14,953 nucleotides of DNA from Ferruginibacter sp. (GCA_018882645.1 VERM01000011.1:1-14953), one strand, 5' to 3'; numbered from the stretch's first letter, positions 1-7,960 are shown. Notes: generated by a model from the letters alone, not told the origin. Program-made: numbers and translations.

Positions 1-180
1 ATTTGATTTATGAAGGGGTACAAAGGGAGGGAAGGGTTGGGGAGGAACGAATGAGGAAAGAGATTATAAGAAAAGATAATTGGGGGGGTTGTTCTAATAC
101 AAAGGAGGGTGATTATAGGAAGATAGAAATAAGGAAGTGTATTTGGGAAATAAATTGTGAAGTGATAATCTTATTGGAAA
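1..180. other. Extreme G-over-C skewed low-complexity stretch
   Basis: Counting by eye gives about 60 G against 5 C on the plus strand, an imbalance that stops abruptly near position 181, where normal AT-rich composition resumes. The stretch contains many GGG/GGGG tracts and a run of seven G at 82-88. The reading frame open from 3 to 272 shows no domain, a Gly/Arg/Glu/Lys/Ile-rich composition typical of purine-rich DNA, and no credible end, so I do not call a gene. It could be the 5'-flanking region of the coiled-coil gene or the remnant of an upstream gene outside the window. Confidence 0.7.
15..42 (+). other. Putative G-quadruplex motif
   Basis: Five G-tracts (15-18, 25-27, 29-31, 34-36, 39-42) are separated by loops of 6, 1, 2 and 2 nt. 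This satisfies the usual G3+N1-7 rule with one spare tract, so an intramolecular quadruplex is plausible on the plus strand. Such a compact motif is unexpected in AT-rich DNA. Whether it folds in vivo cannot be judged from sequence. Confidence 0.6.
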
Positions 181-273
181 TAATTATTGCCAATGAATAT
201 ATACACACCGTAAGTTCTGCTCATTTTAGATTTATTCAATACAATCTATTCAACCTAATATATCCAGAATAAC

Positions 274-1809
274 ATGAAATACATATTTTTTCTTGTGAGC
301 ATTTTTGTTTCTCTATCCGGCTTTTGCCAATCCGCCGGTTCCGGAATATTGTCTTCAATTGAGGCTAAAGCCAATCAAATTGATAAAAACGATACCAAAG
401 TAGCGGAATTAAACAGGCAACATCTTGAAACGTATTCTTTGGAAGCGGATAAGCTTGCGAGACTTAAAAAAGAATTAAAAGACTTGATGACAGAGAAAGA
501 TTTGGTTCTGGACGATTATCGCAAAGGATATTTTTGCAGTGGGTGTGACAAACCACGTTCACAATTCGGACCCGGAGAGACATTCCCTCATGCAGGACAG
601 AAGATTGTGCCTGCACCACCGGAAAAGATAGCTGCAAAAGAAAAAGAGTTTGACGACAAAATTTCCAGAAAACAACAAGAGGTTAAAAATTTTGAATTTA
701 GTGAAAATGAATACACAAAAAAAAGAACCGATATTGACAAACAGTTGAATAATTTAAAAGCACAATCAGACAAATTGCGGGAAGAGATTGTTGCGTTGAG
801 CAAGGAATACAAAGCTGTTGTTGTAAATGATGCGAAATCTTTTCAGAAAAGCTATATAAATGAGCTGATGCAAATTGTGGCGGAAAAACATTTTATAGAA
901 GACAGGATAAATATTATTTCTGTCAAAATGAATGATCTGAATAAAGAGGAAAATGAAGCCGTGAATGCAACCAAAGACAAAGTAACAAAACAGGCAGAAG
1001 AAGAAAAAATAACTGTGAGCAATAAACTGGAAGCTAACAAAGGAAAGGGTCAGCAAATAAAAACGAATTATGAATCTCAACTTGATGAACTAAACACAAA
1101 AAAACAAGACCTGTTGCAAAAGATCTTTGAATTAAAAAAACAATTGCAATCTTCTTCATCGATGACCGCTGATCAGAAAAAAACGACTGAAAGCTTGTTG
1201 GCCAACACAGAAGATCGTCTTGATGAAATCAATAATAGCATAAATGCAACCACAAAAGAATATGCGGAAAAAAAGAATGAGATTCAAAACGAATACAATG
1301 AATTGATCAATAAACAATTTGAATTAAACAGCTCACTTTTCAAAAGACAACAAGATGCTGCAGAATTAGTAAAAAAGGCGTTTTCGCTAAGAAGGAAAAT
1401 TCTTCAGGATGCTAAAGTGGCAAGAACCGTATCATTGGAACAAACAGGAAATCTTCTTTTGAGTAAAAAGGCTTCAGTGAGAAAAAAGTTTATGGAATAT
1501 GCTTCTGTGGTGGACAACGAAAGAGTAAGATTATTAAATGCCTGTTCTAAAGCAGGGGCTTCATGTTATGGAGCAGATACCCACGGAACGATTGTTGGGA
1601 ACTGGAATACGGCCGAAGGTTGCGTAGGTCAAATGGATGCCTTACACAACACCTCTTCTCCTGTATTTGGATGTGAAGAGGAGTCTTCGGTATACAGACA
1701 ACTTTACTCTTCCTATCTCAACGGCCTTTCGGACAGCGATCTTGAATCACTTCAAAGACAGTCAGGAAAAACAAGATATGATTTGATTTTAAGAAAAATA
1801 ACAAATTAA
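274..1809 (+). CDS. Secreted coiled-coil protein with CxxC motif, function unknown
   Basis: The 511-residue product begins with a signal peptide (residues 1-19: Lys, hydrophobic core, ending GFCQ|SAG), so it should be exported to the periplasm or outer membrane. Residues about 25-415 are almost all charged heptad-like helix (Lys/Glu/Gln/Asn/Leu) predicted to form long coiled coils. They are broken near residues 84-115 by a loop with a CSGC motif (C88, C91) and a PGETFPHAG stretch that looks like a small metal or disulfide knuckle. The C-terminal domain (about 420-511) is compact and holds four Cys (C424, C431, C450, C467), possibly disulfides. No enzyme motif is visible. The stop lies only 10 nt before the next start, so it is almost certainly cotranscribed with the TPR/barrel gene and may act with it as an envelope scaffold. 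The ATG at 274 is chosen because it directly begins the signal peptide. A weak promoter candidate is TTG at 187-189 with TAAGTTCT at 211-218. Confidence 0.85.
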   Translation: MKYIFFLVSIFVSLSGFCQSAGSGILSSIEAKANQIDKNDTKVAELNRQHLETYSLEADKLARLKKELKDLMTEKDLVLDDYRKGYFCSGCDKPRSQFGPGETFPHAGQKIVPAPPEKIAAKEKEFDDKISRKQQEVKNFEFSENEYTKKRTDIDKQLNNLKAQSDKLREEIVALSKEYKAVVVNDAKSFQKSYINELMQIVAEKHFIEDRINIISVKMNDLNKEENEAVNATKDKVTKQAEEEKITVSNKLEANKGKGQQIKTNYESQLDELNTKKQDLLQKIFELKKQLQSSSSMTADQKKTTESLLANTEDRLDEINNSINATTKEYAEKKNEIQNEYNELINKQFELNSSLFKRQQDAAELVKKAFSLRRKILQDAKVARTVSLEQTGNLLLSKKASVRKKFMEYASVVDNERVRLLNACSKAGASCYGADTHGTIVGNWNTAEGCVGQMDALHNTSSPVFGCEEESSVYRQLYSSYLNGLSDSDLESLQRQSGKTRYDLILRKITN

Positions 1810-1819
1810 AATTCTTTCA

Positions 1820-3436
1820 ATGAAAAACTACCTATTTCTGGTGTTTTTACTTTTTTGTAAAAACAGCTTTAGCCAGTCTGCTAATTTCAATACCATTCTT
1901 TCAAAAGTAAACGAAATTATTTCCAAATCACAATGGGATGAGCTTCTGGTTACTGCTCCGGAGTTGATTTCAGAAGAACCCACAAAGGGAGATGGATATT
2001 ATTATACTGCATTGGCATTCTTCAAGCTGAACGACATAGAAAAAGCCGTTGAATATCTGAATATCACTGAAACCATAGCAGATCCGGCGTTCACAAAAAA
2101 AACAGAAGCACTAAAACAAGACATTGCCAATAAAAATAAATTGACCAATGCGAGCCAGAACATAGCAGAAAACGGAAACAATGCCACTGCTTCTGATTAT
2201 AAAAAATTATGGGAAATAGATAAATCAAAAATTGATAACGCTTTAAGTGCTGTGGAGCTCTATATCCAAAAAGAAGACTATGTCGCGGCCCTGGAGATTC
2301 TGAATGATCCTGTAATGATAAAAGATGAAGAAGCAAAAAAACTGATTGGCGAACTGAATAAAACGCCAAAGATGAAACGAATTAATTCCTTCAATGAAGC
2401 GATGAAAAAAGGAGAACAAAACTACAATCGCGGATATTTTCAGGAGGCAATAGATAAATTTGGAGAGGCTTTAAAACTCTATCCGTATGATTCAAAAGCC
2501 CTGGCTTTTAAAGAAAAGGCAAAAGAACAACTTGCATGGCAAATAGCCGGCAATATCAATACCATTGATTCTTATAAAAAATATCTTGAAAAATACCGTA
2601 ATGATGAACACTCCAAAGAAGCACATGGGGTCTTACAGAGAACTTATCTCAAGTTTGCAAGGTATTATGTAAAAGAAAATGACTTTAACAATGCCGTTAA
2701 TTATTACAAAATGTATCAAAACGAATATCCAGGAGGTGTGAATATAGAAGTTGTAAACAAAGAATTGTGTGAGCTGTATTATTCAGAAGCCCAAAAATTT
2801 GAAGAGGGAAATACCTCAAGTGATATGCGCAGAGCCATAGAACTTTATGAAACGGCTCAGAAATGCGGAGTAAAGCTGGTTAAAAACTCACATCTAAAAA
2901 AATTAAGACGGAGAGAAGTCAGATGGGGCAGAGATGATAATTTTTATTACGGATGGCATGCAGATGCAAAAAATCTGGCGGGTATTTCAACCGGCTCATT
3001 GAACAACAGACGGTTTGGAATGTATGTGTCTCTCAGAACCGGAGATAATATTTTTAAGCTTCCATCTTACTGGAAAACAAATGACAACAACAGCCTGGCT
3101 GAATCGATTAACAAAGACAAAACATATACCAACAAAGATTACATTAAAACCTTTTATGGTACTGTCGGGATTACCAAAAAGCTATTTTACCCGGTTTGGA
3201 TTTATGGTGGCTTGGGATTTTGTTATTATTCCCAACTTAAAGAATTTCAGGACAACAATGACGGTTCAATTGAATATGTAGCGAACAGGGACAAAAACTT
3301 TTTTGTATTGAATCCTGAAATTGGATTGCAATTGAAATTAGGGCCAATATTCCTTGGTTACGGAATAAACAAGCCGATGAATTCAATCATAACAAAAAAC
3401 TTTATCCAGCATTTCGGAGTTGCCTTAAGCTTGTAA
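1820..3436 (+). CDS. Secreted TPR protein with C-terminal outer-membrane barrel-like region
   Basis: The 538-residue product has a signal peptide (residues 1-19, ending NSFSQ|SA). Residues about 22-350 are helical repeats. TPR-like units are clearest at 57-90 (GDGYYYTALAFFKLNDIEKA), 190-230 (MKKGEQNYNRGYFQEAIDKF) and 270-305 (FARYYVKENDFNNAVNYYK). From about 370 the character changes to alternating aromatic/Gly beta strands (FYYGWHADAKN, GMYVSLRTG, FYGTVGITKKLFYPVWIYGGLGFCYY, FVLNPEIGLQLKLG, FLGYGINKP). It ends in FGVALSL, as in Bacteroidota outer-membrane barrel proteins. The design suggests a periplasmic TPR platform anchored by a small barrel, or TPRs fused to a PorP/OmpA-like barrel; I cannot name the family. 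It starts 10 nt after the coiled-coil gene and shares its transcript. A role as partner or receptor for that protein is inference. Confidence 0.82.
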   Translation: MKNYLFLVFLLFCKNSFSQSANFNTILSKVNEIISKSQWDELLVTAPELISEEPTKGDGYYYTALAFFKLNDIEKAVEYLNITETIADPAFTKKTEALKQDIANKNKLTNASQNIAENGNNATASDYKKLWEIDKSKIDNALSAVELYIQKEDYVAALEILNDPVMIKDEEAKKLIGELNKTPKMKRINSFNEAMKKGEQNYNRGYFQEAIDKFGEALKLYPYDSKALAFKEKAKEQLAWQIAGNINTIDSYKKYLEKYRNDEHSKEAHGVLQRTYLKFARYYVKENDFNNAVNYYKMYQNEYPGGVNIEVVNKELCELYYSEAQKFEEGNTSSDMRRAIELYETAQKCGVKLVKNSHLKKLRRREVRWGRDDNFYYGWHADAKNLAGISTGSLNNRRFGMYVSLRTGDNIFKLPSYWKTNDNNSLAESINKDKTYTNKDYIKTFYGTVGITKKLFYPVWIYGGLGFCYYSQLKEFQDNNDGSIEYVANRDKNFFVLNPEIGLQLKLGPIFLGYGINKPMNSIITKNFIQHFGVALSL

Positions 3437-3477
3437 TTTAATGGTGTTTTATTATAACTCTCTGAACTTATTTTAAA

Positions 3478-3485
3478 TAATTTTG
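3478..3485 (+). promoter_or_regulatory. Bacteroidota -7 box upstream of DUF3050 gene
   Basis: TAATTTTG matches the TAnnTTTG -7 consensus of Bacteroidota sigma-A promoters exactly and lies 26 nt before the ATG at 3512. No convincing TTG -33 element sits at the right distance, so this is a half-site only. Confidence 0.4.
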
Positions 3486-3511
3486 TTTTATCGCATAAAG
3501 CAGAATTACAA

Positions 3512-4303
3512 ATGAATAAATATATTGAAAACCTTCAGACAAATATTCGGTCTTACAGGGAGAAAATTGTCCATCACAAAGTTTATTCCTCCATCAAAAA
3601 TCCGGAAGATCTGAGGATATTCATGCAGTATCATGTTTATGCCGTATGGGATTTTATGTCTTTATTAAAGGCGCTTCAAAACAGTCTTACCTGCACCACT
3701 ATTCCCTGGTATCCAAAAGGTGATGCGAATACGCGATTTCTGATCAATGAAATTGTTGTTGCTGAAGAATCTGATCTGGATGCAGATGGCCACAGAAAAA
3801 GTCATTTTGAAATATATCTGGATGCCATGAATCAAGCCGGTGCCGATACAAAAAGTATCGAAAAGTTTATAAATGAACTTAAAAAATCAGGTCAGTTGAA
3901 ATCAGCATACGAAGCCGGCAGCGCTCCTTCTTCTGTTATAAATTTTGTTGATTTTACTTTCAGTATCATAAACACCCATAAACCTCATTTGCAGGCAGCA
4001 ATATTCACTTTTGGAAGAGAAGATCTTATTCCAGGTATGTTTCATTCTATCATCAATGAAATGTCCATAAAGTTTCCAGAAAGCATTTCACAATTCAAAT
4101 ATTATCTGGAAAGACATATAGAAATAGATGGAGATCACCACAGCCGCCTTGCCCTTCAGATGGTTTCAAATCTTTGCTGTACAGATGAACAGTATTGGGA
4201 AGAAGCAACCAACGTATCTATTGAATGTCTGAAAAAAAGAATTGCCCTTTGGGATGAAGCTCACCAGACGATTGTAAAGAACCAATTGTCAGTATCGGCA
4301 TAA
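3512..4303 (+). CDS. DUF3050 family protein, haem-oxygenase-like fold, probable metal-binding
   Basis: The 263-residue soluble protein has no signal peptide or TM segment. The conserved blocks I recognise from DUF3050 are QYHVYAVWDFMSLLKALQ (39-56), the EESD...DGHRKSHFE region (85-100) and ERHIEIDGDHHSRLA (200-214). The family belongs to the haem-oxygenase/TENA-like all-helical fold. Within the last block, H202, D206 and H209 follow the spacing Hx3Dx2H seen on the third core helix of haem-oxygenase-like diiron oxidases such as CADD and SznF. E86 with H94 (or E85/H94) could supply the earlier ligands. A redox function on a small-molecule substrate is therefore possible but unproven. All 14 Asp codons are GAT. 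It is monocistronic by appearance: a gap precedes it, and an inverted repeat lies between it and the kinase. The substrate is unknown. Confidence 0.85.
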   Translation: MNKYIENLQTNIRSYREKIVHHKVYSSIKNPEDLRIFMQYHVYAVWDFMSLLKALQNSLTCTTIPWYPKGDANTRFLINEIVVAEESDLDADGHRKSHFEIYLDAMNQAGADTKSIEKFINELKKSGQLKSAYEAGSAPSSVINFVDFTFSIINTHKPHLQAAIFTFGREDLIPGMFHSIINEMSIKFPESISQFKYYLERHIEIDGDHHSRLALQMVSNLCCTDEQYWEEATNVSIECLKKRIALWDEAHQTIVKNQLSVSA

Positions 4304-4345
4304 ATTCCTGCTGATTCAGGTTTTCTATTCATTAACAACATTGTA

Positions 4346-4379
4346 TTTGATCAATTAAAACCGTTTTGCCTTATCTTTA
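4346..4379 (+). promoter_or_regulatory. Candidate promoter of the histidine kinase gene
   Basis: TTTG at 4346-4349 and TATCTTTA at 4372-4379 are spaced by 22 nt, close to the Bacteroidota TTG-N17-23-TAnnTTTG pattern with one mismatch (final A). Transcription would start around 4386, leaving a leader of roughly 15 nt. Both elements overlap arms of the 4347-4388 inverted repeat, so binding there would occlude the promoter. Confidence 0.5.
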
Positions 4380-4388
4380 ATTGATCAA
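4347..4388. repeat. Perfect 13-bp inverted repeat flanking the kinase promoter
   Basis: TTGATCAATTAAA (4347-4359) and TTTAATTGATCAA (4376-4388) are exact reverse complements separated by 16 nt. Each arm also contains its own 8-bp palindrome TTGATCAA (4347-4354 and 4381-4388), 34 bp apart. It may be a paired operator for a dimeric regulator controlling the downstream kinase, or an AT-rich stem-loop ending the DUF3050 transcript. The lack of a T-tract after the right arm makes a classical terminator less likely. Confidence 0.75.
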
Positions 4389-4400
4389 GATTCAAATTCG

Positions 4401-6227
4401 ATGTCTTTAAACAATATTTCTTTCAAAAAACTAAAATTCAAAACGCTTCCGGGAAAAATTACCGATCAATCCGAAGTGGATTTACTTGTACAAAAGGGGA
4501 ATCTTTTACATCTTTTGTTGTTGTTGCTGCTTTTTGTGTACTGTGTAATCTTTGCAGTGATCAATTATACTCTGGGGCATACAACAGAAACCTATTTAAC
4601 GGTTGTTCCTCTTCCATTTGTAATCCTCTCTTATATTTTATATACCAAAGGATATTCTGTTCTTTCAAAGTTTATTAATCTTATTCAAATCACTAATGTC
4701 GTTGGTTTGCTGAGCATGGCCTCCACCCCGGTTACCGGTATTCTGGCATTTTATATTCCTATATTGTTGGGAACTCAACTTACTTTTCACGGAAAGGAAA
4801 GAAAATATGCCCATATTCTGACGGCTTATGGCCTGATCGCTTTGGTTTTTTTTCTGACGACCGACATCACTATTGGAGAACAACCCCTGTTAAGAATAAA
4901 CAACCCGAAGGATTTCAATAAGTTACATACTGAATGGTTTTTCAACTTCTTAGGCGCAACCATTGCCACCGTTTTTGAAATAATTTTCATTTTATCTGTA
5001 AGCAATAAAATTCAACAAGACCTTTTTGACAAAACCGCTCAGGTCAATAAAAAAAATGCCGAACTGAATTCAGCATTAGAAGAGAATATTGAGAACAGTA
5101 AGCTTATTTCTCAACAGCTGGAACTGATAAAAAAATCTGAACAGGAACAGGCAAAGCTTTCTCTTATTGCCACAAAAACCAATACGGGAGTAATTATAAC
5201 AGATGCTTTCGGAAGAGTGGAGTGGGTAAATGATGCTTTCACAAAAATATCAGGATACCGTTTAGAGGAAGCTACAGGGAAAAAGCCAAAGGAATTTTTA
5301 CAGGCCAAAGATCTTAATCATCCTGCACAAAAAGTTTTACACGATAAATTATCTAAAAAAGAATTTGTCGAAGTTGTCATTCCCAACATTAAAAAAAATG
5401 GAGATGTTTTTATAAATCAGCTGGAAGTAAATCCAGTGTTTGACGATGAAGGAACTCTGATTAATTTTATTTCGCTGCAAAGAGACATTACTTCTGAAAT
5501 GGAGTTGCAAAATTCATTAAACCAAAAAAATGAAGAGTTGCTCAAAGCAAACAGCGAACTGGATAAATTTGTTTATTCGGTTTCTCACGACCTTCGCTCT
5601 CCGTTACTTTCCGTCAAAGGTCTTTTGTCCCTTGTAGTTGCGATGCCGGAACTTGATGCGAAAGTCATGGAATATATTGTAATGGCTCAAAAAAGTGTGG
5701 GGCGCCTTGACGAAACGATTGGTGAAATCCTTGAGTACTCCCGTAATTCCAGATTGAATTTGACATTTGAAAGTTTTAATGTGCAGGAAATGATTGAACA
5801 GATTTTCGATGCGCACAAATTTATTGTGGAAGAGGGTTTTGAATTTAAACTCGATATAACCGGAGATGTAAATCTCTATTCAGACAGAGCAAGAATGAAT
5901 ACTTTGTTGCGAAACTTGATTGGAAATGCTGTAAAATACAGAAGAAGAGAGGAAGAGAATCAATTTGTTTTATTTTCATTAAAAAGATCGGAAGGATACA
6001 TTATCATGGAAGTTGCTGATAACGGTGAAGGAATTCCTGATTATGTAAAACCCAAAATATTTGAGATGTTTTATCGCGGAAGTACAACCGGCACAGGCAC
6101 AGGGCTTGGTTTGTATATCTGCAGCCAGATAGCGGAGAAGCTCAACGGTTTTATCAAGGCGGAATCAGAGCATGGCAAGGGAGCAATTTTTATCGTTGAA
6201 ATTCCGGAACAACCGGTATCCTCATAA
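4401..6227 (+). CDS. Membrane PAS-domain sensor histidine kinase
   Basis: The 608-residue inner-membrane sensor kinase autophosphorylates on His and normally passes the phosphate to a response regulator. The N-terminal sensor has about six hydrophobic segments (roughly 35-57, 66-84, 90-107, 110-127, 136-153, 178-201). A coiled coil (205-250), a PAS domain (about 252-365; GVIITDAFGRVEWVNDAF, ISLQRDIT) and a second coiled coil (365-388) follow. The HisKA H-box is FVYSVSHDLRSPLLS with phospho-acceptor H396. The HATPase domain shows an N-box (N505, N509), a G1 box DNGEGI (540-545), an F-box (IFEMFYRG) and a G2 box GTGTGLGL (564-571). All catalytic residues are present, so it should be active. There is no fused receiver and no adjacent response regulator gene, so it is an orphan. 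The ATG at 4401 lacks a Shine-Dalgarno sequence, normal for Bacteroidota. Confidence 0.95.
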   Translation: MSLNNISFKKLKFKTLPGKITDQSEVDLLVQKGNLLHLLLLLLLFVYCVIFAVINYTLGHTTETYLTVVPLPFVILSYILYTKGYSVLSKFINLIQITNVVGLLSMASTPVTGILAFYIPILLGTQLTFHGKERKYAHILTAYGLIALVFFLTTDITIGEQPLLRINNPKDFNKLHTEWFFNFLGATIATVFEIIFILSVSNKIQQDLFDKTAQVNKKNAELNSALEENIENSKLISQQLELIKKSEQEQAKLSLIATKTNTGVIITDAFGRVEWVNDAFTKISGYRLEEATGKKPKEFLQAKDLNHPAQKVLHDKLSKKEFVEVVIPNIKKNGDVFINQLEVNPVFDDEGTLINFISLQRDITSEMELQNSLNQKNEELLKANSELDKFVYSVSHDLRSPLLSVKGLLSLVVAMPELDAKVMEYIVMAQKSVGRLDETIGEILEYSRNSRLNLTFESFNVQEMIEQIFDAHKFIVEEGFEFKLDITGDVNLYSDRARMNTLLRNLIGNAVKYRRREEENQFVLFSLKRSEGYIIMEVADNGEGIPDYVKPKIFEMFYRGSTTGTGTGLGLYICSQIAEKLNGFIKAESEHGKGAIFIVEIPEQPVSS

Positions 6228-6279
6228 TTTTCACATTTCTTAATGATTTGAATTGTTATCTTGAGAAAAACACATTGAC

Positions 6280-6402
6280 ATGAAAAAGATAATATTAATC
6301 AGCTCCGTTCTTTTAATAGTGCTGGCCTCGTGTTCAAGATATGTCACTCCCGAAGAGGCAGCATCACGTCCACAAAAATGCGGAAGAGGTGGGGTATACT
6401 AG
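6280..6402 (+). CDS. Small 40-residue lipoprotein with CGRG tail
   Basis: ATG at 6280 opens a 40-codon frame ending with TAG at 6400-6402. The product begins MKKIILISSVLLIVLASC, a classic signal-peptidase-II leader with lipobox LASC and lipidated Cys18, followed by only 22 residues (SRYVTPEEAASRPQKCGRGG then VY). Cys34 is the only other cysteine. Very small lipoproteins with a YVTP...A...KCGRG pattern resemble ones I associate with Bacteroidota, but I give no name. It sits 52 nt after the kinase stop and about 60 nt before the transporter, so it could be expressed with either. The function is unknown; an envelope-attached tag or peptide is the only thing the sequence supports. Confidence rests on the strong lipobox despite the short length. 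Confidence 0.7.
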   Translation: MKKIILISSVLLIVLASCSRYVTPEEAASRPQKCGRGGVY

Positions 6403-6465
6403 AAGTTTTTACTGTTTACATCTGTATCAATTCTCATTTAATATTTCTTTGTTAAATTGAGGAGA

Positions 6466-7950
6466 ATGACTGAAAGCAATTTAAAAAAAATAAAACCTTT
6501 TTTTTCGAAAAGAAAGAAAATGCTTTCTCTGGCCATCGGGCTGATTTTATTTTTATTTTGCCTGCTGATAAACCCATTTAACCTCTTACTCAAAGCCAAT
6601 CTTGTTCTGTCAATTGCGATACTGATGATAAGCTGGTGGATTTTGGATGCAATGCCAATGGCCGCTGTGGCCTTACTTCCGATTGTGTTATTTCCTTTAT
6701 TTAACATCAGCAGCATAAAAGAGGTGACGAAATCTTATTCTGACTCCATCATATTCTTATTTATGGGCGGATTTTTTATAGGAATAGGCGTTGAAAAATG
6801 GAATCTGCACAAAAGAATTGCATTGGGAATCATTCGTATTACCGGAACCAATGGAAATAAGATCATACTTGGATTTATCATTGCCACAGGATTTTTAAGC
6901 TTGTGGCTCAGCAACACAGCTACTACAATGATGATGTTTCCCATTGCAGCATCTGTAATACATGTCATCAGTAAGCATCAATCAGAAAATGCAAACATCA
7001 AAAACTTTTCTCTGGTGTTAATGTTATCTATCGCCTATGCGTCAAATTTTGCTTTGGGAACTATTATTGGCACTCCCCCTAATGTAGCCTATGCAAATTA
7101 TGTAGTTGAAAAATTTAATTACACACTGGGGTTCGCCGATTGGATGCTGGTCTTTACACCGCTTACCATACTTCTATTATTGATGCTCTATTGGGTAATG
7201 GTTAAGATTCTTTACCCCAACCATATCAAACACAGGGAGCGTGGAAAAAAGTTTATTGACAATTCATATAAGGAACTTGGAAGCATTTCAACACCGGAGA
7301 TTAGGGTATTGATTGTTTTCAGCTGTGTGGTTGTTTGCTGGATTTTTAAAGATCTTATCAATCACTGGCAGAAGTTTATTGAGTTGGATGACACCATCAT
7401 TGCAATGGCCGGAGCATTGGCAATGTTTATCATCCCCTCAGGAAGAAAAACAGAAGATGAAGAAAGGTTGTTGCATTGGCATGATACGAAAAATATGGCA
7501 TGGGGTATATTGTTGCTTTTTGGAGGTGGACTAGCACTGGCAAAAGCGCTTGAAGAAGTAAAAATTATGGATCAGTTGGGCAGATTGATCGCAGCTTATT
7601 CTACAGACAACGTATTTATTATGATGTTGGCAGTAACAGCCCTCTCTGTTTTTCTGAGTGAAGTCATGAGCAATGTTGCACAGGTTATTGTAATGGCTCC
7701 TGTTATATCATCAGTAGCACTTGCTTTACACATGGATCCATTATTGCTCGGAATTCCCATGACACTCGGTGCTAGCTGCGCCAGCATGCTTCCCATGGGA
7801 ACTCCGCCCAATGCTATTGTTTTTGCGAGCGGTCATATCAAAATGAAAGAGATGATCAAAGCCGGATTTGCTATGAATATCATTGCAATTATTTTGATTA
7901 CGCTTTTCTGTTATTTCCTGCAGCCATTAATCATGCAATTGTCACCATAG
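6466..7950 (+). CDS. DASS/SLC13 family sodium-coupled carboxylate (or sulfate) transporter
   Basis: The 494-residue polytopic inner-membrane protein matches the divalent anion:sodium symporter family (CitT/INDY type), which imports di- or tricarboxylates or sulfate with sodium. It shows the two inverted halves typical of the family. The first has SNT at 149-151 followed by GTPPN at 202-206; the second has SNV at 402-404 followed by GTPPN at 445-449. The second motif carries Val where the common sequence is Thr, which may affect substrate or sodium coordination. Roughly 11-12 hydrophobic segments are seen, and the length is normal. An in-frame TTG at 6457 would add three residues. I prefer ATG 6466, although the GAGGAG at 6459-6464 then sits unusually close (1 nt) to the start. 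It stands alone between the lipoprotein and a convergent gene. The substrate cannot be fixed from sequence; C4-dicarboxylate is likely. Confidence 0.92.
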   Translation: MTESNLKKIKPFFSKRKKMLSLAIGLILFLFCLLINPFNLLLKANLVLSIAILMISWWILDAMPMAAVALLPIVLFPLFNISSIKEVTKSYSDSIIFLFMGGFFIGIGVEKWNLHKRIALGIIRITGTNGNKIILGFIIATGFLSLWLSNTATTMMMFPIAASVIHVISKHQSENANIKNFSLVLMLSIAYASNFALGTIIGTPPNVAYANYVVEKFNYTLGFADWMLVFTPLTILLLLMLYWVMVKILYPNHIKHRERGKKFIDNSYKELGSISTPEIRVLIVFSCVVVCWIFKDLINHWQKFIELDDTIIAMAGALAMFIIPSGRKTEDEERLLHWHDTKNMAWGILLLFGGGLALAKALEEVKIMDQLGRLIAAYSTDNVFIMMLAVTALSVFLSEVMSNVAQVIVMAPVISSVALALHMDPLLLGIPMTLGASCASMLPMGTPPNAIVFASGHIKMKEMIKAGFAMNIIAIILITLFCYFLQPLIMQLSP

Positions 7951-7960
7951 TGGCTCGTCT

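Noticed and set aside
101..114. AAAGGAGGGTGATT, resembling an extended Shine-Dalgarno/anti-16S tail
   Set aside because: No start codon follows at a usable distance, and Bacteroidota rarely rely on such sites; it fits the G-rich block by chance.
3..272. 89-codon open frame at the window start
   Set aside because: It is produced by stop-poor purine-rich DNA, has low-complexity composition and no domain, and ends against the next start without a sensible ribosome site.
6457..6465. TTG start adding three residues to the transporter
   Set aside because: The ATG three codons later is a stronger start codon, and the added residues contribute nothing recognisable.
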